DNA of 64,000 nt from JBBRHQ01 sp963738305 (GTDB lineage: Bacteria > Actinomycetota > Thermoleophilia > Solirubrobacterales > 70-9). The DNA lies in NCBI GenBank assembly GCA_963738305.1, contig CAVTVU010000005.1, forward strand, positions 164,167 through 228,166, given 5' to 3'. Under the pieces are notes generated by a model. It saw nothing but the letters and a program-made list of their open reading frames with translations. It made no database searches and was not told the origin of the DNA. Positions within the stretch are counted from its first letter, which is position 1. Every line of letters starts with the position of its first letter. Below, piece by piece: positions 16,198 to 25,356 of this stretch. The position numbers were made by a program, and so were the translations under genes.

Positions 16198-18007
16198 TGA
16201 GCTACGAGCAATACCCCAACCATCTGCGGCCGGTCCCGGACTCCGGCGAGTCGACCGCGCCGGCACCGGAGCAGCCTGAGAGCAGCGGTCCGATCGGCCT
16301 CACGCGCGCCGATGCGCCGCCGGCGCTCGACGGGGTTCACGACCGACGTCCTGCTCGAGCTGGGATACGCGACGCCCGAACGGGTCGCCCAGGCGATCGA
16401 GGAGGCCCGTACCGCCGGAGCCCCTCCGGAGGCACTGCTGCTGGTCGAGGGGGCGATCACCGGCGACCAGCTCTCGCGGGCGATCGCCGAGCGCTACGGC
16501 CTCGACCACGTCGACCTCTCGCTCTACCAGGTGGACATGGCGGCCGCCGCCCTCTTCCCGCTGAGCACCGCCCGCCGCTACCTGGCGGTGCCGATCGGCT
16601 TCCTCGATCAGCAGACGCTGCTGGTCGCGATGTCGGACCCCGGCAACGTCCTCGCCGTGGACGACATCAAGATGGCGACCGGACTGGAATGCCGGGTCGC
16701 GGTCGCCGCCGAGGACGACCTCGAGGCGCTGCTGGGGCGCCTCAACACCCTGCAGAGCGCCGCCACCGAGGCGATCATCGAGGAGCAGGAGCAGGCGGAG
16801 GGCGAGGAGGGGGCCGAGCTGGCGGCGGTCTCCGAGCTCCAGGCCAGCGCCGAGGACGCGCCCGTGATCAAGCTCGTCTACAGCATCCTCGGCCAGGCGG
16901 TGGCCGAGGGGGCCTCCGACATCCACCTCGAGCCCGAGGAGGGGGAGATGCGGGTGCGCTTCCGCGTCGACGGGGTGCTGAAGGAGACCGCGCACGTGCC
17001 GAAGCGGATGATCAGCGCGGTGATCTCGCGGATCAAGATCATGAGCGACCTCGACATCGCCGAGAAGCGGGTCCCTCAGGACGGGCGGGTCAGCGTCGCG
17101 GTCGAGGAGCGTCGGGTGGACCTCCGCGTGACCACCCTGCCGACCCAGCGCGGCGAGGGAGCGACGATCCGCATCCTCGACAACGAGAACGCCCAGCTCG
17201 ACCTCGACTCGCTGGGGATGGAGGGCTTTGCGCTGGAGCGTGTTCCAGGCCTCCTTCCACCGGCCCTACGGCGCGGTGCTGGTAACCGGGCCGACCGGCT
17301 CGGGAAAGTCGACCACCCTCTACTCCGCGCTCCAGGACCTGAACGGGATCGAGAAGAAGATCATCACGATCGAGGACCCGGTCGAGTACCGAATCGATGG
17401 CATCAACCAGATCAACGTCAATCGCAAGGCCGGCCTCGACTTCGCCACCGGTCTTCGCTCGATCCTGCGCGCCGACCCGGACATCGTCATGGTCGGCGAG
17501 ATCCGCGACGCCGAGACGGCGCGGATCGCGGTGGAGGCGGCTCTGACCGGGCACATGATGCTGACCACCCTGCACACCAACGACGCCCCCGGCGCGATCT
17601 CTCGGCTCAACAAGATGGGGATCGAGGCGTTCCTGACGGCTTCCGCGGTGGACTGCGTGGTGGCGCAGCGGTTGGCCCGCAAGCTCTGCCCGCACTGCAA
17701 GCGGCGGTCGATCATCCCGGCCGCGTTGCTGGCCGAGAACGGCGTCCGCGTGGGGACCGACGTCGAGGGCTATGAGCCGGTCGGTTGCGGGCGTTGCAGC
17801 GGCAATGGCTACCGCGGCCGGGTCGGCGTCTACTCGGTCATGCACATGAGCGAGCAGCTGAAGGAGATGACCGTCGCCGCCGCCCCCGAGGCCGAAATCG
17901 CCAGCGTCGCCCATCAGGAGGGCATGCAGACCCTGCGGGAGGATGGCCTCACGAAGGTCCGGGGCGGACTCACCAGCTTCGAGGAAGTCCTGCGCGTCAC
18001 AGCCTGA
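16198..18007 (+). CDS. pilB: Type IV pilus assembly ATPase PilB, two frame breaks
   Basis: Extension ATPase for pilus assembly. ATG 16198 opens a disordered N-terminus. After a break near 16325 comes a T2SSE_N/MshEN-type domain (LLELGYATPERVAQAIEEAR; YGLDHVDLSLYQVD; RRYLAVPIGFLDQQTLLVAM). The ATPase core follows (ASDIHLEPEEGEMRVRFRVD, DGRVSVAVEERRVDLRV), broken again near 17238. Downstream are Walker A (GPTGSGKSTT), the Asp box (IITIEDPVEY), Walker B (DIVMVGEIRDAET), the His box (TTLHTNDA) and the zinc-binding Cys pairs LCPHCKRR and CGRCSGNGYRGR. The MshEN-like part lacks clear RLG motifs, so c-di-GMP binding is possible but not evident. Confidence 0.93.
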
Positions 18008-18053
18008 TCGGCTGCTTCTAAAGTCGGCCCCGGGCCGGGTCGATGAAGGGGCC

Positions 18054-19169
18054 ATGGAATTCGATTTCGCCGGCGTCCTGCGCGGGATGGTCGAAGCCGG
18101 CGCCTCCGACGTCCACCTGACCGCCGGCTTCCCGCCGGCGATCCGGGTCAAGGGCCGGATCGTGCCGATGGACAACTACGGCCCGCTCGACTCCCAGCAG
18201 ACGCGGGAGGTCGTCTACAGCATCCTCAACGACGACCAGCGCAAGCGCTTCGAGAACAACCAGCAGCTCGACTTCGCCTACGCGATCCCCAACGTGGCGC
18301 GGTTCAGGGTCAACACGTTCTTCCAGCGGGGGGCGATCAGCGCCGCCTTCCGGCGTGTCCCTCACCAGATCCCCGACCTCGGCTCGCTGCGGGTGCCGGA
18401 GGTGCTGCGCGACTTCACGCGCAGGCCGCGCGGCTTCGTCCTCGTCACCGGCCCGACCGGCTCGGGCAAGTCGACGACGCTGGCGGCGATGGTCGACGTG
18501 ATCAACTCCGAGCGCGAGGACCACATCCTCACCATCGAGGACCCGATCGAGTTCCTCCACACCCACAAGCGATCGATCGTCAACCAGCGCGAGATCGGCG
18601 CCGACGCGATCGACTTCTCCCAGGGGCTGAAGGCCGCCCTGCGCCAGGACCCCGACGTGATCCTGGTCGGCGAGATGCGGGACCTGGAGACGATCTCGAC
18701 GGCGTTGACCGCGGCCGAGACGGGCCACCTGGTCTTCGCGACCCTGCACACCCAATCGACTGCGCAGACCGTCGACCGGATCATCGACGTCTTCCCGCCC
18801 GAGCAGCAGGGCCAGGTACGCACCCAGCTCTCGATCGCGCTCCAGGGGATCGTCACCCAGCAGCTCCTGCCCACCGCGGACGGGACCGGGAGGATCGTGG
18901 CCACCGAGGTACTTGTCCCGACCCCGGCGATCCGCAACCTGATCCGCGAGTCCAAGTCGCACCAGATCTACGCTGCGATCCAGACCTCGGGGTCCGTCGG
19001 GATGCAGACCATGGACGCCGACCTCGCCCGCCTGGTCAGGCTGGGCACGATCACCCCGGAGCTGGCCCAGCAGCGAGCCTCGGTCCCGGAGGAGCTGAGG
19101 CGGCTGCTCGCCTCCGGCGGGGTCGAGGCGGCGCCGCTCTCACCGCAGCCCGTCGGCGCGGTCGGCTAG
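18054..19169 (+). CDS. pilT: Type IV pilus retraction ATPase PilT, second paralogue
   Basis: Intact 371-aa PilT from ATG 18054 (MEFDFAGVLRGMVEAGASDV), with a GAAGGGG ribosome site. It has all motifs in order: HLTAGFPPAIRVKGRIVPM, QLDFAYAIPNVARFRVN, Walker A GPTGSGKSTT, HILTIEDPIEFLH, Walker B DPDVILVGEMRDLET and the His box TGHLVFATLHT. The PilT C-terminal AIRNLIRESKSHQIYAAIQT is also present. It lies directly after pilB and 9 bp before pilC. Two PilTs bracketing PilB suggest PilT/PilU-like division of labour, but neither can be named PilU from sequence alone. Confidence 0.95.
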   Translation: MEFDFAGVLRGMVEAGASDVHLTAGFPPAIRVKGRIVPMDNYGPLDSQQTREVVYSILNDDQRKRFENNQQLDFAYAIPNVARFRVNTFFQRGAISAAFRRVPHQIPDLGSLRVPEVLRDFTRRPRGFVLVTGPTGSGKSTTLAAMVDVINSEREDHILTIEDPIEFLHTHKRSIVNQREIGADAIDFSQGLKAALRQDPDVILVGEMRDLETISTALTAAETGHLVFATLHTQSTAQTVDRIIDVFPPEQQGQVRTQLSIALQGIVTQQLLPTADGTGRIVATEVLVPTPAIRNLIRESKSHQIYAAIQTSGSVGMQTMDADLARLVRLGTITPELAQQRASVPEELRRLLASGGVEAAPLSPQPVGAVG

Positions 19170-19178
19170 GGGGAGGCC

Positions 19179-20424
19179 GTGGCCTCGGCGACCACCTTCG
19201 CGTTCCGGGCGATGGACCTCGCGGGGGTCAGCTCGAGCGGCGAGATCCAGGCCGACTCCAAGGCGCAGGTCTCCGAGCAGCTGCGCCAGCGCGGCCTGAT
19301 CGTCCTCGACGTCTCCGAGAAGTCGAGTCCCTTCAACATCGAGGACGTCTTCAAGCGCTGGCAGGGGGTGAAGACGCGCGAGCTGGCGATCTTCGCCCGC
19401 CAGTTCGCAACCCTGGTCTCGTCCGGGATGCCGATGCTCCGAACCCTCCAGACCCTCGCCGAGCAGTGCGAGGACGAGCTGCTGAAGGAGGCGATCACCG
19501 ACCTTCACGACGACGTCGAGGCCGGCAGCTCGCTGGAGGCGGCGATGGAGCGCCACCCCAAGGTCTTCGACCGCCTGATGCGCTCGATGGTCCGCTCCGG
19601 GGAGCAGTCCGGCCGCCTCGACGACGCGCTTGAGCGAATCGCCTTTCATCTGGAGAAGATGGACACCCTGCGCCGCCAGGTGCGCTCGGCGCTGATGTAC
19701 CCGTCCTTCGTCTTCGCCTTCGCGATCATCGTCCTGATCGTGGTGGTGATGTTCATCATCCCGGTGTTCGTCGGCGTCTTCAATGAGCTCGCTGCCGAGA
19801 ATCCGCAGGTCAGCGCCGCGTTGCCGCTGCCGACCCAGATCTGCGTCGCCGCCTCCGATGCGCTGACCGGCTACTGGTTCGTCATCTTCCCGGTGCTGAT
19901 CGGGATCGCGATCGCCCTGCTGCGCTGGAAGAAGACCGACCGCGGCCGGGCCGTCTGGGACCGCACCAAGCTGCGGGTTCCGTTCAAGATCGGCGACGTG
20001 GTCCAGAAGGTCGCGCTGGCCCGCTGGTCGCGCACCTTCTCCGGCGCGATCTCCTCCGGGGTGCCGATGCTCCAGGCGATCAAGCTGACCGGTGAGACCT
20101 CCGGCAACGTCGTGGTCGAGAACGCGATGGAGGAGATGTACTCATCGGTCAAGAGGGGCGGCTCGATCGCCGGCCCGATCGAGTCCGAGCCGATCTTCCC
20201 GGCCATGGTCTCCCACATGGTCGCGGTGGGCGAGGAGACCGGCCAGCTCGAGCACATGCTGACCAAGGTCGCCGACTTCTACGAGACCGAGGTCGACGCC
20301 AAGGTCAAGGCCCTGACCTCCCTGATCGAGCCGCTGATGATCGTGCTTCGTCGGCGGCGTGGTCGGCTTCATCGTGATCGCGATGTACCTGCCGATCTTC
20401 ACGATCTACAACAACATCCGCTAG
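19179..20424 (+). CDS. pilC: Type IV pilus inner-membrane platform protein PilC
   Basis: Polytopic platform protein on which PilB and PilT act. GTG 19179 follows GGGGGAGG. Two T2SSF domains are seen: IFARQFATLVSSGMPMLRTL with the helix VFAFAIIVLIVVVMFIIPVF, and WSRTFSGAISSGVPMLQAIK with MVSHMVAVGEETGQLEHML. The central helix is WFVIFPVLIGIAIALL. A frame break near 20347 (one extra base in GTGCTTCGTCGG) separates the last helix, which resumes as VVGFIVIAMYLPIFTIYNNI and stops at 20424. The restored length of about 415 aa is normal. Confidence 0.93.
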
Positions 20425-20640
20425 CCGCCCGCAGGCTGGACGTTCGGGGGAGTCGCCCTGGACGCCTGTTCGGGGCAGCATCGGGCCAGCCCGCGAATCG
20501 CTCGAATTTGGTCCGAAAAGGGCCGATTTCGCTCGATTTTCGCTCGCCTGACCCCTCGGATCTGGGGTGGATCCCTACCGATAACTGAGGATTTGGCGCA
20601 TGCCCAGAAGGCCGATAACTGGTGCATGATCAACCGGCCA

Positions 20641-20735
20641 GGCCCAAGGTGCCAAAGGCAAACCCGCCGCGAGGCGGGGACGCAAAGCCAGCGGGGCTCC
20701 GTGCGGAGTCAGCCGGGCTTCCACCAGGGTCGCAA
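20641..20735 (+). ncRNA. Cyclic di-GMP-I (GEMM) riboswitch
   Basis: The core matches GEMM-I closely. GGCAAA leads into a stem CCCGCC (20663-20668) closed by a GCGA tetraloop (GNRA type) with GGCGGG. Then comes GACGCAAAGCC (20679-20689), the hallmark sequence. A second stem GGCTCC/GGAGTC (20695-20710) follows, then AGCCGGGCT. The remaining bases to the pilin start at 20798 form the expression platform, with a strong ribosome site (AGGAGGT, 20787-20793). c-di-GMP should therefore control the major pilin. The 373-bp gap 20425-20797 holds only this and a direct repeat CCGATAACTG (20578-20587, 20612-20621) upstream. Confidence 0.93.
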
Positions 20736-20797
20736 GACGCCTAATGGGGGTCACCAGCGGGGCACTGGCAAAACAGATAGGTCCATAGGAGGTACCT

Positions 20798-21274
20798 ATG
20801 CTGCTGCATGAGCTCCGTGCGCGGGTTGGCGCCCGCCTCAAGGGCGAGGGCGAGGCCGGGTTCACCCTGGTCGAGCTCCTGGTCGTGATGCTGATCCTCG
20901 GCATCCTGGCCGCAATCGCGATCCCCGCCTTCTTCAACCAGAAGGAGAAGGCCAACGACTCGCAGGCCAAGGCCTACGCGCACTCCGCGCAGGTCGCGAT
21001 GGAGACGTACGCCACCGACCACGGCGGCGCGTACACCGGCGCCAACGTCGGTGCGCTGACCACGATCGAGCCGACGCTGACCGGCGCCGGCGCCAACCTC
21101 GTCCCGGCAGTTCAGGGCCCGCAGGCGTACACGGTCTCGGTCAAGTCTCCGATCACGAAGAACACCTTCACGATCACCCGGACCGACACCGGCCAGCTGA
21201 CCTACACCTGCCTGGACGACGGCGGGAATACCGGTAACGGGGGCTGCCCGCCGGGTGGAAACTGGGGCCAGTAG
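20798..21274 (+). CDS. Type IV prepilin (major pilin candidate)
   Basis: 158 aa from ATG 20798 behind AGGAGGT. A 21-residue basic leader ends in Gly and is cut before Phe (EAG/FTLVELLVVMLILG), with Glu at mature position 5 and a continuous hydrophobic alpha-1 helix. The rest has the short pilin globular domain (ATDHGGAYTGANVGAL, YTVSVKSPITKNTFTITRTD) and two Cys near the C-terminus (YTCLDDG, GGCPPGG) that can close a D-loop. It is the only gene under the c-di-GMP riboswitch and lies between pilC and pilD, so it is probably the main subunit. Confidence 0.93.
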   Translation: MLLHELRARVGARLKGEGEAGFTLVELLVVMLILGILAAIAIPAFFNQKEKANDSQAKAYAHSAQVAMETYATDHGGAYTGANVGALTTIEPTLTGAGANLVPAVQGPQAYTVSVKSPITKNTFTITRTDTGQLTYTCLDDGGNTGNGGCPPGGNWGQ

Positions 21275-21322
21275 TCGGCTGACCCCGAGCTGAGTCTGTG
21301 ATCACGGCAGGCTCCACGCGGA

Positions 21323-21355
21323 GCGAGGGCGGGCCCAGGATGGGCCCGCCCTCGC
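21323..21355 (+). terminator. Strong hairpin after the pilin gene
   Basis: Perfect 14-bp arms GCGAGGGCGGGCCC (21323-21336) and GGGCCCGCCCTCGC (21342-21355) enclose AGGAT. There is no U run, which is common in GC-rich Actinobacteria. It lies 48 bp after the pilin stop and probably ends or tapers that transcript before the secreted protein gene. Confidence 0.7.
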
Positions 21356-21435
21356 GCGTCCGCACGGCCACGTTCCCGGGCCGGGGCTAAGGCCCCGGGC
21401 CCCCGCGCCGATAGGAACCCTTGACGGTGAGTCCC

Positions 21436-22734
21436 ATGGCGAAGAGACCGAAGCTCCGCCGCCGGTGGCACGTCGCGGCGGGTGCTCTCGCGGCGGTCTC
21501 CGCCAGCCTGGTGCTGGCACCCGCGGCGCAGGCCGATCCGCCCAAGCCGCCGGCGCTGACCGGCACCGTCCCGCCCTCGCCGGCGACCTCGCTGACCCCC
21601 GCGATCAAGGGCCGCGCCGACGGGATCATCACCACCCGCACCCCGCGCGGCGCGAAGCGGGTGCTGCGTGGCTCCTCGTCCTCGCTGCTCATCTCGATCT
21701 ACACCAACCCGAACTGCACCGGCACTCCGGTGGCGGCCGGCACGGGCGACGAGCTGGAGGGCTCGGGGATCGCCGCCGTCGTCGCTCCCGACTCGATCAC
21801 GACCTTCTACGCGACCGCCACTGACGGCGCCTTCAACACTTCGCCCTGCTCGAGCCCCGGCCTCGCCTACCAGCAGGTGACCACAGGACCGGGCCCGCCG
21901 ACGCCGTCTTCGGTCAGCCCCGCCTCGCCCGCCAACGACAACACGCCCGAGGTGGGCGGCAGCTCCGCACCCGGTACCACCGTCAAGCTCTTCAACAACT
22001 CGACCTGCACCGGCACGGTGCTCGGCTCGGGCAGCGCGGCCGATTTCGCGTCCGGCGGCATCCAGGCCTCGGTCCCCAACGACTCCACGACGACGATCTA
22101 CGCCAGCGCCTCGCTGGCCGGAGTCAACTCGATCTGCTCGTCCACCTCGGTCACCTACCGGGAGGACTCGACCCCGCCGAAGATTCCGGTGCTCACGGTC
22201 CACCCCGGCCCGCGGGCCAACGACAACAACCCGAGCCTCACCGGCACCGCCCCCGGTGCCAGCGCGGTGTGGATCCACGACAACCCCAACTGCAGCGGAG
22301 CGCCGCTGGCGAGCGGCACGCCGGCGGAGCTCGCGGCCGGCTTTCCGTTCCACGTCGACGACAACAGCACGACGGACTTCTTCGGGATCGCCACCGACGC
22401 CGCCGCCAACTCCTCCGGCTGCGCGCCGACGCCGGTGACCTACGTCGAGGACTCGCTCGCGCCGCGGACGCGGATCACCCTCGCGCCGGGTGTCAAGACC
22501 CGGCGGCGCACGGCGGTGTTCCGCTTCCTCGACGCGACCGGCGACCCCGGCACGACCTTCCTCTGCAAGCTGGATCGCCGCAAGTGGCGGGCGTGCAGGA
22601 CGCCGCGGAGATTCGGAAGGCTGCGCTACGGCCGCCACGTCGTCCGGGTCAAGGCGGTCGACGCGGCGGGCAACCGGGAGCCGGTCGGGGCGAAGCGCCG
22701 GTTCAAGGTGATCCGGAAGGCGCGTCGCCACTAA
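21436..22734 (+). CDS. Secreted Ig-like repeat protein in the pilus locus
   Basis: About 432 aa from ATG 21436. A Sec signal peptide (KRPKLRRRWHVAAGALAAVS, cut after AAQA) is followed by three similar ~95-residue beta-sandwich modules. Each is marked by a pair of Cys (YTNPNCTGTPVAAGT / LFNNSTCTGTVLGSGS / IHDNPNCSGAPLASGT), a TTIYASA-type strand and a second Cys before VTY. The last ~90 residues (FLCKLDRRKWRACRTPRRFG, VKAVDAAGNREPV) are a basic module seen in many actinobacterial cell-surface proteins. Likely exported and possibly adhesive. Direct involvement in pili is only suggested by position. Confidence 0.78.
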   Translation: MAKRPKLRRRWHVAAGALAAVSASLVLAPAAQADPPKPPALTGTVPPSPATSLTPAIKGRADGIITTRTPRGAKRVLRGSSSSLLISIYTNPNCTGTPVAAGTGDELEGSGIAAVVAPDSITTFYATATDGAFNTSPCSSPGLAYQQVTTGPGPPTPSSVSPASPANDNTPEVGGSSAPGTTVKLFNNSTCTGTVLGSGSAADFASGGIQASVPNDSTTTIYASASLAGVNSICSSTSVTYREDSTPPKIPVLTVHPGPRANDNNPSLTGTAPGASAVWIHDNPNCSGAPLASGTPAELAAGFPFHVDDNSTTDFFGIATDAAANSSGCAPTPVTYVEDSLAPRTRITLAPGVKTRRRTAVFRFLDATGDPGTTFLCKLDRRKWRACRTPRRFGRLRYGRHVVRVKAVDAAGNREPVGAKRRFKVIRKARRH

Positions 22735-22780
22735 GCGGGGCGGGTGAGCCCGCCGGACCGCCTGGAAAGCTGCCCGGGAC

Positions 22781-23527
22781 TTGGCCGCCGCGGCTCTGAT
22801 CGCATTCCTTGGCGGGCTGCTGATCGGCAGCTTCGTCACCGTGGTCGCCCACCGAGTGCCGCGCGGAGAATCGGTGATCGGCCCGCGCTCGCTCTGCCCC
22901 GCCTGCGGCGCCCGTATCGCCGCCTACGACAACGTGCCCGTGGCCTCCTGGCTGCTGCTGCGAGGCCGGGCCCGCTGCTGCGGGGCCCCGATCTCCCCGC
23001 TCTATCCGCTCACCGAGCTGACCGTCGGGGCGCTCTTCGCTGCGGCGGTCCTGGTCGACTGGGGAGACGGCGCCGAGATAGCGATCGACCTGGTCTTCGT
23101 CGCCATGCTCGCCGCCGTGACCCTGACCGACCTCGAGCAGCGGATCATCCCCAACCGCATCCTGCTCGCCGGTGCCGTGCTCTGCGTTGCGATCGCGGCC
23201 CCGACCGACCCGGGGGGAATGGCCGAGCGGGCGATCGCCGCCGTCGCGGCGGGAGGGCTGCTCCTGCTCGCCGCCCTCGCCTATCCCAGGGGAATGGGGC
23301 TTGGGGACGTCAAGCTCGCGGCGGTGATGGGCCTCTTCCTGGGGCGCAGCGTCGGCCCGGCGATCTTCGTCGCCCTGCTCGCCGGCAGCGTCGTCGGCCT
23401 GGCGCTGATCGTCCGCCACGGCTCCGCGGGGCGAAAGATGGCGATCCCCTTCGGACCGTTCCTGGCCCTCGGGGGCGTCGTGGGGATGCTCGCCGGGCAA
23501 GGGTTGATCGACCTGTACTTGGGCTGA
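22781..23527 (+). CDS. pilD: Prepilin peptidase/N-methylase PilD
   Basis: Cleaves and methylates prepilins at the membrane. 248 aa from TTG 22781. The N-terminal GSFVTVVAHRVPRGESV and the zinc-binding Cys pairs (LCPACGARI and ARCCGAP) are present. The catalytic aspartates lie in VTLTDLEQRIIPN and in MGLGDVKLAA. About seven hydrophobic helices are visible. The substrates would be the prepilin just upstream and the minor pilins on the other strand. Confidence 0.93.
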   Translation: MAAAALIAFLGGLLIGSFVTVVAHRVPRGESVIGPRSLCPACGARIAAYDNVPVASWLLLRGRARCCGAPISPLYPLTELTVGALFAAAVLVDWGDGAEIAIDLVFVAMLAAVTLTDLEQRIIPNRILLAGAVLCVAIAAPTDPGGMAERAIAAVAAGGLLLLAALAYPRGMGLGDVKLAAVMGLFLGRSVGPAIFVALLAGSVVGLALIVRHGSAGRKMAIPFGPFLALGGVVGMLAGQGLIDLYLG

Positions 23528-23547
23528 GACGGGTACGCGCGGTCGCC

Positions 23548-24477
23548 TCAGCCGCCCAGGGAGGCGCGGCGGGGGTGGCGGCTGACCACACGGTGGATCT
23601 TCAGCAGCTCGATCCGGTAGGTGTGGCCGCGGGCGCCGTAGACGAAGGTCTCGGGTAGCCCGGGCTCGAGCGCCAGCAGCTGGCAGCTGCGGGAGCCGAC
23701 GATGCAGCGGGCGTCGCCGAACACGGCGCGGACATCGGAGGAGACGAGCAGCAACGCCTTCTTGGAGTCCGAGCTGACGCCCATGAAGATCGCCGCCGGG
23801 TGCTTGCGGTCGGGGAGCATGGTCAGCTCGGGCAGGCCGCGCCGGACCCGGACCCCGCCCTTCGCCGAGGCGGTGCCAGCCGAGGAGGCCGTGCTATCTC
23901 CGCCCGAGCCGGCGCCGACGATGCGGACGTCGATCTCATACGACGCGTACCTGGTCTCGACCTTGACGGTCGAGCCTCCGCCTCCCCCTGAGCTGCCACC
24001 ACTGCTCCCGCCGGATCCGGTGGGCGCCGAGGAGGGCAGCCCCGCCGTGCTGCCGCTGGTAGCGGTGGCGGAGGAGGTTGTCGAGGCGGGGAGGCCCGTG
24101 GACGCTGCTGCGGCGCCGCTTGAGCCGGCCGCCGCCGCCGCCTTCGTGTACTGCTGCTTGAAGGGGTCCTTCGCGGTCAGGTCGCGAAGTCTGTGGCGAT
24201 AGTCGCGCAGGCCGGTGACCGACCCGGTGAACGCGGTGGCGTGGGCTCCGCCCGCCGGTGCGGATCCGGCGCCGCTCACAGGGGCCCCGGTCCCGTCGTC
24301 CTCGCTCCCGCTGCCTCCGGAGCTCTTCAGGGCGAAGGGGACGACGACGATCGCGACCAGCAGGAGCCCGACGAGGGGAAGCAGGTGGCGGTCACGGAGA
24401 TCGTTGAACAGGTCTCGCAGGAACCCTGGGACATTGACCTCCGGCAGCTTCAGATCGGGGCGCTTGAGGTCCTTCAT
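23548..24477 (-). CDS. Pilus assembly protein in PilP position, low-complexity linker
   Basis: 309 aa. A short cytoplasmic segment and one membrane helix (LLPLVGLLLVAIVVVPFAL) are followed by a very long Gly/Ser/Thr/Ala linker. The C-terminal domain reads VKVETRYASYEIDVRIVG, LTMLPDRKHPAAIFMGVSSD, SKKALLLVSSDVRAVFGDAR and CIVGSRSCQLLALEPGLPET. It is fourth in the pilM-N-O operon, where pilP sits in other bacteria. Sequence identity to PilP is not recognisable. With no outer membrane and no PilQ, a PilP-like protein would need another partner. The ATG overlaps the pilO stop (ATGA). Confidence 0.7.
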   Translation of the reverse strand: MKDLKRPDLKLPEVNVPGFLRDLFNDLRDRHLLPLVGLLLVAIVVVPFALKSSGGSGSEDDGTGAPVSGAGSAPAGGAHATAFTGSVTGLRDYRHRLRDLTAKDPFKQQYTKAAAAAGSSGAAAASTGLPASTTSSATATSGSTAGLPSSAPTGSGGSSGGSSGGGGGSTVKVETRYASYEIDVRIVGAGSGGDSTASSAGTASAKGGVRVRRGLPELTMLPDRKHPAAIFMGVSSDSKKALLLVSSDVRAVFGDARCIVGSRSCQLLALEPGLPETFVYGARGHTYRIELLKIHRVVSRHPRRASLGG

Positions 24478-25355
24478 CGCGCCGACTCCGTGGCCGCCGC
24501 GGTCGTCGCGGTGGCGGCCGCGCCCGACGGCGTGGTCGGGGTGGTGGAGGCCGGGGTCACCGCGCCGGGGGCCGCGCTCGGTCCGCTTGGCGAGGCGCCC
24601 GCGGTGATCCCCTGCGCGGCGGGGGTGACGTAGGTGGTCACCGCGAAAGTCGCGTCGAGGTGGGGGAACCCGAGGTCGGGGTCACCGTTCAGCGCGAATC
24701 CGTCCAGGGTCATCAGGCGCCCGTCGACGGCGACGTGGGTGCCCTTGGTGTGGACCATCGAGTCGAGCCCCGAGATGAAATCGGCGACATGGAAGAAATC
24801 GCCGCTGAAGCTGAGGTCGTAGGGCATCACGCCGAGCCCGGCCGTTCCGATCGTCGCCCCGATCGGAAGGAGGGCGGCCGCCGCCTCGGTGGGGACGACG
24901 GTGGCTGCGGCGGGGACGGCGGCAGAGCTGCCGGACGCCGTATCGCCGGAGGGCGGAGTGCTCGGCGCCGGCGTGCTCGGGGCCGGAGTCGGCGCAGCGC
25001 TGGAGGTCGCCGTCGCCGAGCCCGCGGAGTCGCCGATCGCGATCCCATTGAAGCGCACCTTCGAGCGGCCCGAGACCGTGTTCAGCTCGGCGATCAGCGA
25101 GGACGTGTCGTCGCTCTCCGGGACGGCCTTGCCGAGCACGACGAGCTGCTGGTAATCGGCCGGGAACTCGCGGCGCGCGGCTGCGGCCTCGGCCGCCTGG
25201 CTCTGCGACTCGGCCAGGGACGCCTTCGCGTGATCCACCTGGTCGGAGAGGTCGTCAGCCTTCTGGCGCTGCGGGCCGAGCAGCAGCAGCCAGAAGGCAG
25301 CGGCGAGCGCCACCACCACCAGCATCACGACGATGATCCGGTTGGCGGAGCTCAT
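24474..25355 (-). CDS. pilO: Pilus alignment protein PilO-like
   Basis: 293 aa with an N-terminal membrane helix (IIVVMLVVVALAAAFWLLLL). A coiled-coil (KADDLSDQVDHAKASLAESQ) comes next, then a PilO-type ferredoxin-like domain split by a Ser/Thr/Pro/Ala insert of about 60 residues. Core strands include LIAELNTVSGRSKVRFNGIA and LSFSGDFFHVADFISGLDSM, the latter a typical PilO signature. The C-terminus is again Thr/Ala-rich. It probably pairs with PilN outside the membrane to connect PilM with the pilus. Confidence 0.85.
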   Translation of the reverse strand: MSSANRIIVVMLVVVALAAAFWLLLLGPQRQKADDLSDQVDHAKASLAESQSQAAEAAAARREFPADYQQLVVLGKAVPESDDTSSLIAELNTVSGRSKVRFNGIAIGDSAGSATATSSAAPTPAPSTPAPSTPPSGDTASGSSAAVPAAATVVPTEAAAALLPIGATIGTAGLGVMPYDLSFSGDFFHVADFISGLDSMVHTKGTHVAVDGRLMTLDGFALNGDPDLGFPHLDATFAVTTYVTPAAQGITAGASPSGPSAAPGAVTPASTTPTTPSGAAATATTAAATESAR

Positions 25356-25356
25356 C

